Origin: Larix sibirica
Taxonomy: Eukaryota; Streptophyta; Pinopsida; Pinales; Pinaceae
Length of the DNA stretch: 10,022 nt
Reading direction: 5' to 3'
Assembly (NCBI GenBank): GCA_004151065.3
Contig: NWUY0303868615.1
Span: forward strand, 1-10,022
The notes under the pieces were generated by a model. The model saw only the letters and a program-made list of their open reading frames with translations, was not told the DNA's origin and did no database searches. A program made the position numbers and the translations under genes. Below are positions 1-8,670 of this stretch, piece by piece. How positions within the stretch are numbered: position 1 is the first letter of the stretch; every line of letters begins with the position of its first letter.

Positions 1-1532
1 ATACGTAATGTGTAATATTGAGGTATAACAGTAGCATTTGATCTTGTTGCTACCCTGGTTCTTTCTCTTGCATCTCCTCATGGGTATCGCTGAATTATTG
101 GAAAATATTGCGGTGAGTGGACCCTAGTGGCCATGATCTAGGAAATTGGATGGAAGGAGGTACATCATCGAAATCCTCCTCCTCATCATGCTCGTGCTCT
201 AGATATGGTGGAGGGGAAGGAGAAGTGTCTTTCTTTTTTTTGTGTGCTCTCATCCCATTGATTTCCTCTCTTGTGCTTCTTGAACATGTGTGGGGATTTC
301 CTAGGTGGGTTTGAGCGTTCAGTTTCTCCCTTCTTCAAATTATGCTACACAACCGCTTCTTCAAGTACCTCAATGTTCGAGTAAGAGAGAAATTGCAAGT
401 GTGGTGTCCATTATGTAATGGAATACTTTACATACTCAACAGTGATGAAAAATGGAAATACATACTCTTTCTTTGGGTCAATTTGTGACAGAACTAAGAC
501 ACTGTGAGAATTGACCTCAAATACCACTTTGTCGTTATAGAAATCCATAATATACCATGGAAAGCATAAGGACTTGGCTATGGCATTCAACATCTTAGTA
601 TACCACATCTGAAAGGAAATATCCACATATACTTGTTACTCTTGCGCTGGATACCAATGGAATACTAGGAACTTCGTTGCGACAAATTAATCAGGGGTGG
701 GGAAGTCATAGGTGTAACGTGGTGGGGGTTCCCATACCACCATTGCTATCAATATCAACACCCAATTGTAATGAAAGGGAACGAAATTGTCCTGCGCATC
801 GAGATAGTCCTATAAAAACTCAAGGTGCAGGTAGGGACCCCATGCAAGCACTTGACATTTGGCGCATTGCTTAGTGGATGCTACCACGCCGATTGGGAAT
901 TCATCCTTTCTGCATTTCTGCATCAGTTTTCATGCCAAGATCTGTGTAGAAAACTGAATACGATGCTCAAAGATCATGGAGATGACACAACCTCGACTTC
1001 CTCTCCGAGTGTTGTACTTTTTATATATATATTCAGTTGAGATATGTGCCATCACCTAGATTGGACCTTCCCCTTTGCTTGGGTGACCTGAAACCAATCG
1101 TATCACTTGGTTTGTGATTTCATATGGCTTATCCAAACAAAAATATCCACCATGTAAACAAATCAAAAGGAACCGAGTACATACTGATATATGGAACCCT
1201 TGTCCAAAATGTAGGACGTCCAGTAAGTACATTATCACAAACTTATGAATCTTGCATGCCCATGCTTGTGGCACTAACTTCTCTTTACCATAGGGATTTG
1301 TCTACATATGTATATATTCGGTTGTCTTCAGTTTTGGGAACTACTTCTCGTCGAGGATGTCAAAATACTCATACCTCAGAAAAGGAATATTACCAAATAG
1401 TTCACCCTTGAATGTAACTTCTGTTGGGAGTGGCATCTTTGACATTGTGAATTCCTTTGGTGCGGGCACTTTAGGGAAACTCTTCTTCACTACTGGTGAA
1501 ACATCCATCTTTGCAACGGTATCATCACAACC
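1..1532 (-). pseudogene. ORF3: unknown plant retroelement-associated protein downstream of integrase, broken, partial
   Basis: Function not recognised. On the minus strand one frame can be followed from about 1532 to about 245 without an indel, interrupted only by about nine stops (for example 1341-1343, 1302-1304, 1056-1058, 930-932, 810-812, 687-689, 636-638, 411-413). Stretches between stops read like real protein: MDVSPVVKKSFPKVPAPKEF from 1508, FGQGFHISVC and GGYFCLDKPYEITNQVIRL (about 1090-1205), KLMQKCRKDEFPIGVV (about 880-930), FHYNWVLILIAMVVWEPP (about 725-780) and QMWYTKMLNAIAKSL (about 560-610). After a frameshift in an A-run (about 231-245) a Lys/Arg-rich stretch is followed by Pro/Ser and an acidic run EHEHDEEEDFDD, and the frame continues past base 1. 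Length is at least about 500 codons. No signal peptide or clear membrane segment is evident. It lies downstream of pol, same strand. It might relate to plant mobile-domain or plant transposon-associated proteins, but that is a guess. Confidence 0.68.
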
Positions 1533-2351
1533 TCATAGATAATAGACTGAACTCTCCTGGGACAACCTTGGTCTAAATGCTCACTTAAAAATTCACACAC
1601 TAACTAGCACAATGGTGCGACTCTATCTCTTCTTCGCATCTCTTATATCCACTACTTCTAACTTGCCTTCACCTACACTCTTAACTGTTATTCATCCCCC
1701 GCATATATCTCTCATTAACTACTGGATGGGATGGAATCTAAACACAAATATTCATGATATTGGCATCTACCTCACCATGAATGCTCATCCTGATGGCCAA
1801 CTCAATGCAGGTGCTCTCTTTTCCTGTGCGCTATCCTTTTCATCCATGCGGGCTGCCTCTCTTTCTGTGTAGAGGATCATGATTCTTCTTGATCATTACT
1901 GTTCTTTATCGAACATGCTATTACCTTTTTGAGCAGTCCTTTCCTAACATGCTTCGTCTTAATGAAAACATCCTTTATCAGTATTTCCAAATTGGGAAAA
2001 AACAGTTAATACTAACAAAAAATATGACTGATAAGTGGGATAGTGTGGTCATCATGGGAACTAGTAAATAAAGTGTGATGATTGGTGATCTGGTGGAGGC
2101 ATGAGAACAATTCTTTCCTTAAAAAGTGATGTCGAAAACAGACAACTGGGTGAAATGATATGCGTGATGACTCAATAGTGTCCCTTTACCCCGATGACTT
2201 GACCGCTGATGAGTTTATCCTAAATGAATTATACTCCACATAAACAATAACTGATGGCTTGGTGTGTGTGCAAGACACTTGAATTTTTTTTGTAAATTGA
2301 AACATGACTAGATTGAGACTCATCCTAACACCTAATAGCTGAAAATTGAAC
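1533..2351 (-). other. Spacer between the integrase end and ORF3, mostly without clear coding
   Basis: This 0.8 kb stretch follows the pol terminator TAA (2352-2354). No domain was recognised. A charged segment, EAARMDEKDSAQEKRAPA (1859-1806), is in the same frame as ORF3 and could be a remnant of an ORF3 N-terminus or coiled coil. Stops in that frame between about 1800 and 1533 leave this unproven. No convincing polypurine tract plus TG...CA LTR boundary was seen. The plus-strand open stretches here are short and have no recognisable content. Confidence 0.4.
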
Positions 2352-3527
2352 TTACATGTGGTTGTGCCCCTGCGGGTCATATTAGGGTTTTAGTTGATTT
2401 CCATTAATCAGTCCCTTCATGGACTCTCTGACGAGAGTGGCTAGTTTTGTTGTGCCTCCTTTAGTGATAAACAAGATCCTCAATGGCCCTAGCCATCTCA
2501 TGCGCAAATTCCCCGGGTTCTTCAAAATATTATTGTCATACATCAATACTAATGTGCCACGTTCCAGGTTCTTTCTTTTGATGTTTTTTTCATGCCAAGA
2601 TTTTTGTCACAATTTCTTGATGAACTGATCGAACCGTTCTATGAACTTGTGTTCTTCTAGTACCATAAGGTATTCTAGAATTTACGCAAGTGATTCATCT
2701 TTCATTATTTTTGTATCTAGTGCTATGCACAAACTAGGCATAATGAACTCGAGCGGCATGAATGCTTCTTTTCCATACACCAGTCTAAATGGAGTCTTCT
2801 TAGTGAGTCTATTAGATGTTTTTCTATATTCCCACAAAACTCCCGGAATGCGCTGATCCTAGTCGTCACAATGAATGCTAGATACCTTTATAAGCACCTT
2901 CTCTAGAATCTTATTAAAAGCTTCCACTATACCATTATACTGGGGATGATACAATGTACTTTTTGGGTGGTGTATCATGAACTCTTCTATTAATGCTCAA
3001 ATTTTTGAGTTCAGGAAATGTGTGCCTTGATCACTCATCAATACCTTTGGGAAACGAAATCTAGTAAGAATGTGCTCCAAGATAAAGATAAACCTCGCTG
3101 CTATTTCTGTAGTACAATCCTTCACTGGCACAGCCTATGACCATCTTGTCAGGTACTATGTTGTAGTGATGATATACCTGGCTCTGGTTATACATGTTGA
3201 TGGGTTGATTGGACTCGCAAAATAAATTTCCCACTTCTCAAATGGCTCAAGCACAGTGACAAGGAGGAGAGGCATCTCATCCCTGCATGATGACGTACCC
3301 ACACATTGGAAAACATCACATTGTTTGCAATATACCTTATCTTCTTGGAATAGTGAAGGCCACCATATTCCTACACGAAGTACTTTATACGCAATAACAT
3401 TCCCAACATAGCGTCCTCCACCTATCCCTTCATGCACTTCTTTGAGAAGAAGCAATATTTCATGCTCTATAACAAATCGATGTAGGATCCCATCAACTCC
3501 AAAATTATAGAGTTGGCTTGCTATGAG
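2352..3527 (-). pseudogene. pol: integrase domain, inactivated
   Basis: Integrase inserts the element cDNA into the host genome. The N-terminal zinc-binding part has HEGIGGG (His 3432-3434) and CKQC (3318-3329). The usual second His, seven residues after the first, is Arg (CGC, 3411-3413). The catalytic core has FEKWEIYFASPINP, where the expected first catalytic Asp is Tyr (TAT, 3222-3224). The second Asp, in MSDQGTHFLN, is kept (3030-3032), and the Glu, in [12 protein letters not shown], is kept (2922-2924). They are exactly 35 codons apart. The C-terminal part contains TPFRLVYGKEA, WHEKNIKRKNLERG, RWLGPLRI and KGLINGNQLKP, with an end at TAA 2352-2354. No chromodomain was seen. In-frame stops include 3156-3158 and about six more, but no frameshift occurs: the frame is continuous from the RNase H end. 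It follows RNase H directly. Confidence 0.95.
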
Positions 3528-4115
3528 CTAGAAATCCATGCTACATGTCATGAGTTGTCTATGTTGCACAATTGTATATTCTACCAGTGCATGACTAGAG
3601 GCCAAAAATGATGCAATCTCATTGAACTGGTCTGGTACAACCTCAATATGGAACAATTGCATGTCCGATAGGTCATTGTCCAAAATTATGTGTTCTTCAC
3701 CTGATTCAAGTCTTGATAAGTGATCAGGAGCACCATTGTGTTTACCTGGCTTCACTACGACTTCAAATTCAAATTCTTGGAATATCAACAACCATCGACA
3801 GATGGACCCCCTCAACATTGGCTTATTGACCAAGCACCTCAACACATAATGATCTGTAAAAAATTTAAGGCACTCCCCAATAGGTAATGATGGTACTTTT
3901 GTAATGCATATACCATCGCCAAGCTTTCCTGCTCAGTCATGGTATAATTCTTCTTAGCTGTAGACAAATTCCTACTAGTGAAAGATATAGGTTGATTAAT
4001 GTCTCCTTCCCTGATTTGAGCTTAGACAACTCCCAATGCTATGGAAGAAGCATCTACATGAACATGGAATATGAACATCCAATCGGGAAAGATGAGAATT
4101 GGCGTAGTCACCAGT
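3528..4115 (-). pseudogene. pol: RNase H domain and tether to integrase, broken
   Basis: RNase H degrades the RNA strand of the RNA:DNA hybrid during reverse transcription. The acidic active-site residues are visible: Asp in FHVHVDASS (4052-4054), Glu in TEQESLAMVYAL (3926-3928) and Asp in FTDHYVLR (3852-3854). The first two share a frame. The last is one frame on, which implies a one-base deletion near 3860. After it come LVNKPMLRGSICRWLLIFQ and VKPGKHNGAPDHLSRLESG, the usual end of the gypsy RNase H domain and its tether. The open part is 105 codons (3845-3531) and ends at TAG 3528-3530, after which the same frame continues into integrase. A stop (TAA) lies shortly after the first catalytic Asp. 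All three catalytic residues survive despite the breaks. Confidence 0.92.
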
Positions 4116-5105
4116 TTCTCCTTCAAAGTATCCAATGCCTATTGACACTACGTCGTCCACTGACACAACACTTCTTTTTGCAACAACTCCTCCAAGGGTG
4201 TTTTTATTCTAGCATAGTTTCTTATGAACTTTCTATAGTATCCTGTATGTCCAATGTTGCACGCATGACTTTCACATATGCGAGGGCTGGGAGATTGACT
4301 ATGAATGCAATCTTGACCATGTATACTAACAAACCTTATTTGGAAACAACATGACTCAGTAAGATTCCAAAAGGGCTAAAGAAAATGGACTTCTTCAGAT
4401 TTAAGGAAATCTACATCTTCCTGCATCGATCTAGCATAAGGTGCAATACCTACAGATGATCTTTTAACAAACTATACATAGTCCAGTCATCAATATAAAC
4501 ATCCATAAATTTATGCATGAACTCTTTGAATGCAGCTACAACTATCTCGGAGAACACAACAGGTGCATTCTTCAATCCGAATGGCATCACTGTGTAGGCA
4601 AGGGATCCCCATTCAACGATGAAGGTTGTTTTGGTTCGATATTCCTCTGCGATATTGTACACCTGATGGTAGCCAGAAAATCCATCAGTGAATGAATAAT
4701 CTTCACAACCCCAACATTCTCTAGAACTTCGTCCGTGAAGGGTGTAGGGAACATATCATGAATGCATGATGCATTAAGGTTGCACAAATCAAAACAGATG
4801 CAGATTTCTCCTGTCTTCTTTTCCTGGACCACCATTATACTGATCCATTTGGATTCCTCCACTAGGAAGATAATCCTTGCATCCAACATCTGATCTATTT
4901 CTTTGTGCACTTTTTCTTTATACTTTGGGTTCAATCAATATGGCCTTTTCTTAATTGGCTTGGCCCCTTCTTTCAGCTGAATATTCATTTCTTTAAGTGC
5001 TCCTGTAATTCCTTTCATGTTAGAGAAGTTGCATGGAAAAATGTCCTCATATTCCTTAAGAACATCTACTATATACGTAACCATTTCCTAGTCCCATTGG
5101 TCTCC
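4116..5105 (-). pseudogene. pol: reverse transcriptase domain, broken
   Basis: RNA-directed DNA polymerase. From the N-terminal side: LKEYEDIFPCNFSNMKGI (about 5000-5065), then IKKRPY, a TGA, and LNPKYKEKVHKEIDQMLDAR. FTDEVLENVG precedes a one-base deletion near 4700. In the next frame come motif A, FTDGFSGYHQ, with catalytic Asp at 4684-4686, MPFGLKNAP (4561-4587) and the polymerase signature YIDDW (YIDD 4486-4497). After a TAG (4450-4452) the thumb-like part continues as LNLKKSIFFSPFGILLSH. A second one-base deletion near 4251 separates it from GHTGYYRKFIRNYARI. The three catalytic Asp are kept, but two frameshifts and about seven stops make it non-functional. The YIDDW context and long VVAAFKEFMHKF lead-in are typical of plant gypsy-type pol. 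Confidence 0.95.
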
Positions 5106-6000
5106 AATTATGGCCAACTTAGGCTCCTCCTATGTGCCTATATTATGTTTCTTTGTTTTAAGTGGTTCCAAAAATTCTGGCCCAATGTTGGAAGATGGTT
5201 CATCCCACATAGTGCATTCTCTCGTAGTTTCCTTAATCTGTACATTGCACGGGTCTTCTTCATCATATTTTTCTTTACTTTCTACCTTCCAACAATATAT
5301 AGGTGTATTCAACCTTTCCAAGTCCTGATGGTAAGTGTAGAATACTCTCTGCACCAGAGAATCATATGGTCTTTCGCCAAATATAACTTTCTTGATTCTA
5401 TGAAGAAATTTAGTCAGGTTTGGATCTCCTGTACTAAATTGGAATGTGGTGATAAATTTGGTAGACACTTTAGTCCAATCATTGGTATGCCTTCTTCTTT
5501 CCTACTGAACACACCAACTCCTTGGTACAATGTCCAATGTATGATAAAATCTATGTACCCACTGACTACATGGTACATCCTTCATTGTTCATCTTTGCTG
5601 ACAGAATTCAAGTTGTTTAATGGGATTTTCATTTCCTTTGGATCTGTTCAACAATTCCATATCAACAACAGGATGGAATCTCTCTTTGAGACAGATCTGC
5701 ACTATTTCCTAGTTGTTCTACTATTCCTTGTGCATTTTCCACCAATGCACATGCATTCCTCGAGTGACAGCATCCATTGCCTCCACACGTTGATCCTCCA
5801 AAATTTAGACTTGCATTTGTTCGAGTAAATTATTCACTTTGTCTATTCCATCGAACATAGGTGGATTGCGCAGATATGATCCAATCCAGTGCACTGATTT
5901 CATGATGCATGCGCATCTCCTTCTAGACACCTCATATAATTGATTCTTCCATCGATCCATTCGATTCTTGGAATCTGTATCAAATTATTGGACACTATGC
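5106..6000 (-). pseudogene. pol: tryptophan-rich capsid-like module between protease and RT
   Basis: This segment is in the same uninterrupted frame as the protease before it and the RT start after it, with only stops. It has two stretches that resemble the Retrotrans_gag pattern. The first runs from YLRNPPMFDG (Met codon 5856-5858) through EDQRVEAMDAVTRG to HVHWWKMHKE. The second is QWVHRFYHTLDIVPRSW (about 5515-5570), then DWTKVSTKFITTFQFSTGDP and LHRIKKVIFGE. An acidic linker with EKYDEEDPCNVQI and EPLKTKKHNIGT leads to RT; a TAG sits at 5130-5132. The module is separate from the canonical gag capsid (7641-8251), so the element appears to hold two capsid-like regions. Its function is inferred from pattern only. 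It could instead be a lineage-specific pol spacer that merely resembles gag. Confidence 0.6.
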
Positions 6001-6722
6001 CAACTGATCTTGCCATCCATTGTGGGGTTTATATAATCCTCCTTTCTAGCAGTCACATTGTAGATGTTTTATACCTCCCCCTCATCCATGTTGTCTCGAA
6101 TTGGTTTGGTATACCTTTCTCCTTCTATTACATCCAACATGGCTATAATGCGCAGTTCATCTGACTCGAATTACATGCGTTTTTGCTCGAGTTTGAGAAT
6201 CACATTCTTATCAAAATCCCAATCTATCCCCAACAACGCAATATAGGGATCAATATACTCCAGTATTTCTATCACTTCAAATTCTGCGATGGTTTTTACT
6301 CCATCAATGTTTACTTCCATATCGGTCAACCTACACATGGGAAAAAAATTATACTGGTTCGCTAATCTATGTTGAATAGGAGACCATACTAGCTTTGGAT
6401 TACACATCAACTCCCAAGTCTTCTTAGGTATAATATTCACATATTCTCATAAATCATTCATAACATCTGTCATATGAAATCCCCCTAATTCTAGTGATAA
6501 CATGAACTCCTTTCCAGTTGTTCTTCTCTTGCCCACTATGCGCGCACTTCATCTAGGAAGCAGTACATAAATAGGTTCTTTGGCCTCATCAAATATTAGC
6601 AATTTAGCAAGCATAGAAGTTACTTTATTTATGGAAATATGATCATTTAATATATGTACACAACTTCGCAGGAAAGTACTTAATAGGTCTTCCTGGTTCC
6701 TTTTATCTATTCCTTTAGGGTA
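6001..6722 (-). pseudogene. pol: retroviral-type aspartic protease, inactivated
   Basis: The protease cuts the Gag-Pol polyprotein. The frame reads KYPKGIDKRNQ, an upstream helical part, a TGA (6549-6551), GKRRTTGKEFMLSLELGG, then HMTDVMND. The catalytic motif is Asp (6453-6455), Leu (6450-6452) and then TGA (6447-6449) where the invariant Gly is expected. It continues as VNIIPKKTWELM and a flap-like part, and ends with the second family signature ALLGIDW (LLGIDW 6219-6236). After a TAA (6171-6173) a linker with ESDELRIIA, EGERYTKPIRDN and ARKEDYINPTMDG follows in frame toward the capsid-like module, with another TAA at 6069-6071. The upper boundary is approximate. It sits between the nucleocapsid linker and the RT block, as expected for a gypsy pol. 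Confidence 0.86.
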
Positions 6723-7095
6723 CTTATATTTGTATTGTGATGGGGCACATTACATAGTCTGGTCCATATTCTCCGTACACAGGTTTCACAATAGTTCTTC
6801 TTCACACAAGCATCATATTTCTTAATGTCTCTTTGTAGCTTCTTCAAAATATCATTGAGCTTCGTGTAGGATCTGTAACTAGTCTTTTGCTTGAAACTTT
6901 GGTGGAGGCTATGCCTATTTTTTAACTTTCTGCCCCAAGGGTATCCCAATCCTGCATTCTCCGAATAGGTCATCACCTGTTCGATCACCTCCTCTGGTTA
7001 CTATATTTACGTGCACTAGATCCCTCCCCTTGCCATCATTCCTTGGTTTCATTGTAACTAGATTACAACGACCTTTCTTCTCTTCCCAAGGAATT
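6723..7095 (-). pseudogene. gag-pol linker between zinc knuckles and protease
   Basis: In the frame shared with the protease the minus strand reads PWEEKKGRCNLVTMKP, NDGKGRDLVHVNI and VTRGGDRTG (6975-7001), then DDLFGECRIG and a stop-riddled stretch. I recall a VTRGG-RTG style motif between the knuckles and protease of plant gypsy polyproteins, but cannot check this here. A competing 93-codon open stretch in another frame (6988-6707) overlaps it and is probably a shadow. A frame change near 7100 separates this part from the last knuckle. No enzymatic role is known. Confidence 0.55.
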
Positions 7096-7640
7096 ACGAC
7101 ACCAAGGAATCAAGGAACAATATGCACAGTATGCACACATAGCTAATGCATTAGTACAATATATTGCTAAGTGACCTGGTTCTCCATAGTTAAAACAAAT
7201 TACCTGTATTTCACCACCATATCCTCTTCCTCAGCTTCAGATTCCACCTTGTGTTGCTCCCTGCTATCCTATCGAGTTAGGTTTCCTTGGTTCTTTTGTG
7301 CCTTGCACCTGGTAGGAATCTACTATATTATCTTTCATCAATTGCAGAGTATGACATTATTCAAATCATGACCAACTGACTTACATAACTCACAGAATGG
7401 AGCATGTGTATATATTTGATACTTCTATAATGTAGGACAATTAGGAGGTGTATGGTCCCATGCTCTACAAATATAACACCATTCGGACTTTGGTGCTACC
7501 AGAAAAGGACTAGGAACGCACATTGGGAGCCTTTTACCTCTTATTGGAAATGTAAGATAAAGGTTTTGGCACTAATTATTAAGTTTGATGCTCTGATTCT
7601 TATGATGTCCCTCCATTTTGCAGAAGCTACACTATATGTT
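7096..7640 (-). pseudogene. gag: nucleocapsid with several CCHC zinc knuckles, degenerate
   Basis: The nucleocapsid binds and packages the element RNA through CX2CX4HX4C knuckles. Four are visible. Knuckle 1, CSFCKMEGHHKNQS (7590-7631), has Ser for the last Cys. Knuckle 2, CYICRAWDHTPPNC (7437-7478), is intact. Knuckle 3, CELCKSVGHDLNN (7353-7394), loses its last Cys through an apparent one-base deletion near 7354. Knuckle 4, CFNYGEPGHLAIYC (7156-7197), has Tyr for the second Cys. A further Cys-rich piece, CAYCAYC, follows knuckle 4. Between knuckles 3 and 4 is a Gly/Arg segment (GRGYGGE) with stops. Multiple knuckles in one Gag are more than the one or two of most retroelements. Only one of four is intact. 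Confidence 0.87.
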
Positions 7641-8251
7641 TTCTCTAATTGTCTCCGCAGTAGATAGGTGTTGTAATTATTCAGTCAATGGAGCAAGATA
7701 TGTTTGAACCTGTGCCATTCTTTGTGACACTTCTCCTTCTGGAGTCACTTTCAACCTCACATAAATTTCCAGGGTATTTGACTAAGTCTTCACCTTTTGC
7801 TGGGTTAGGGGAACTCTGATATGCAAAAATAGACCTACAATAAACCATTCCCGGTGAAACACTTCCATGATATGGAAACTCAGTCGATCCAATAATATAT
7901 TGAACCATTGGTCATAGTACCTCATAGATTCTTAATTCTATTGTTTAATTTATTTAATCTAGGTGATGCACTGCGACTCAGACTTCAACTTCTGGAATTA
8001 TTTCAAAAGGTAAATTTTAATTGTCGTTAACGCACGTGGTTGACCTACGGTGCTGTGGTCTTGTACTTCATGTACCACATGAAAGATCTGTCTTTGAATG
8101 CGGTCTCCAGCTGCACAATATTATCATATTCACTCGTAACATACTTTACAACCCAGTTTGCTTCACAGGTAAATTAATGTTGTTGTACATCATCTTTTCC
8201 CATTCCATGAAACTCGGGTAGTCACAATGTAGAATTTGATGTTGTCGCCAT
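7641..8251 (-). pseudogene. gag: capsid domain (Retrotrans_gag type), broken
   Basis: Capsid protein that forms the virus-like particle. The proposed start is ATG 8249-8251 (MATTSNST). A TGA and then LPEFHGMGKDDVQQH follow, matching the usual F-G-x-D-x-x-H opening of the family, then TCEANWVVKYVTSEYDNIV and ETAFKDRSFMWYMKYKTTAP. A one-base deletion near 8048 moves the frame to VGQPRALTTIKIYLLK, FQKLKSESQCIT, YYDQWFNILLDRLSFHIMEV and HREWFIVGLFLHIRVPL, then TLEIYVRLKVTPEGEVSQRM and AQVQTYLAPLTE. A run of at least five stops lies around 7930-7990. The flow from the W-Y-M segment to the E-W-F-x-x-G-L segment is typical of plant gypsy Gag. It runs straight into the zinc-knuckle region. Confidence 0.86.
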
Positions 8252-8670
8252 CTTGGTTGGTATATGTTGATTTCTATGCCTAATTACACTTGGTAGAATC
8301 AGAATAGTGTTATTACTTCCTAAAATTTGTAGATATGGTTTAATCCCTTGTAGATATGCACTTCTCTTGACTCAGGTTCATTCTCGGGTTTTTCTTCCCG
8401 CACAAAGTCAAGTACTAACTAGTTTTCTTGATTTGATAAAGAATGATTGGGGTTGGGACAAAGGGAGGATCACCATCTGGTGCACATTTTTTGATAGTAT
8501 TGATTCCGTGGGAGCTTAGATCTGGCTGCGCGGTCTCTCTTCTAATGATGCAAGAATCTTTATTCGTCCATACTACCAGTTCTTGCAAATCTTCTTGGTT
8601 CTTGTTTTCTTCCAATATCATGGGTTTGGTATCGTTGTTTTCATTGGAGCTTTCACTTTCTTCCATTCCC
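8252..8670 (-). pseudogene. Possible gag N-terminal region, low confidence
   Basis: An 83-codon open stretch (8666-8415) starts MEESESSNENNDTKPM and is rich in Glu, Asn and Asp, followed by EDLQELVVWTNKDS and DGDPPFVPTPIILYQ. Such acidic, low-complexity N-termini are common in plant gypsy Gag, and it is just upstream of the capsid on the same strand. It is in a different frame from the capsid start. A second frame, continuous with the capsid ATG, reads HRNQHIPTKMATT near 8251-8285 and competes with it. I cannot decide which frame was native. Confidence 0.38.

Noticed and set aside
325-339. Purine-rich minus-strand tract as a possible polypurine tract
   Set aside because: It encodes part of ORF3 (LKKGETE) and is not followed by a recognisable LTR start.
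640-660. Minus-strand TTGGTATCCAGCGC resembling a tRNA-iMet primer-binding site
   Set aside because: It falls inside the continuous ORF3 frame (encoding HWYPAQE), the match to TGGTATCAGAGC is imperfect, and no LTR end is next to it.
1020-1031. A TATA-like AT run
   Set aside because: It is within the ORF3 frame (EYIYK), so there is no reason to call a promoter.
927-2605. A shared 15-base word (TTTTCATGCCAAGAT) near 927-941 and 2586-2602 as a possible LTR or direct repeat
   Set aside because: The match does not extend beyond the word. One copy encodes part of ORF3 and the other part of integrase (SWHEK), so it is chance.
3992-4354. A 120-codon plus-strand open frame
   Set aside because: Antisense to RNase H and the RT end, whose catalytic residues and GHTGYYRKF are evident on the minus strand.
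4905-5828. A 307-codon plus-strand open reading frame, the longest in the window
   Set aside because: It is exactly antisense to the pol capsid-like module and RT start. Its predicted protein is low-information, hydrophobic and Phe/Leu/Ser-rich, and matches nothing I recognise, while the minus strand carries clear pol motifs.
5106-6000. A nested insertion of another element between protease and RT
   Set aside because: The protease, this module and the RT start share one frame with no indel or junction, and no target-site duplication was seen.
6707-6988. A 93-codon minus-strand open frame between the knuckles and the protease
   Set aside because: Another frame of the same strand carries VTRGGDRTG and runs on into the protease frame, so the open frame is probably a shadow. 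Its Lys-rich content alone is not enough to call a gene.
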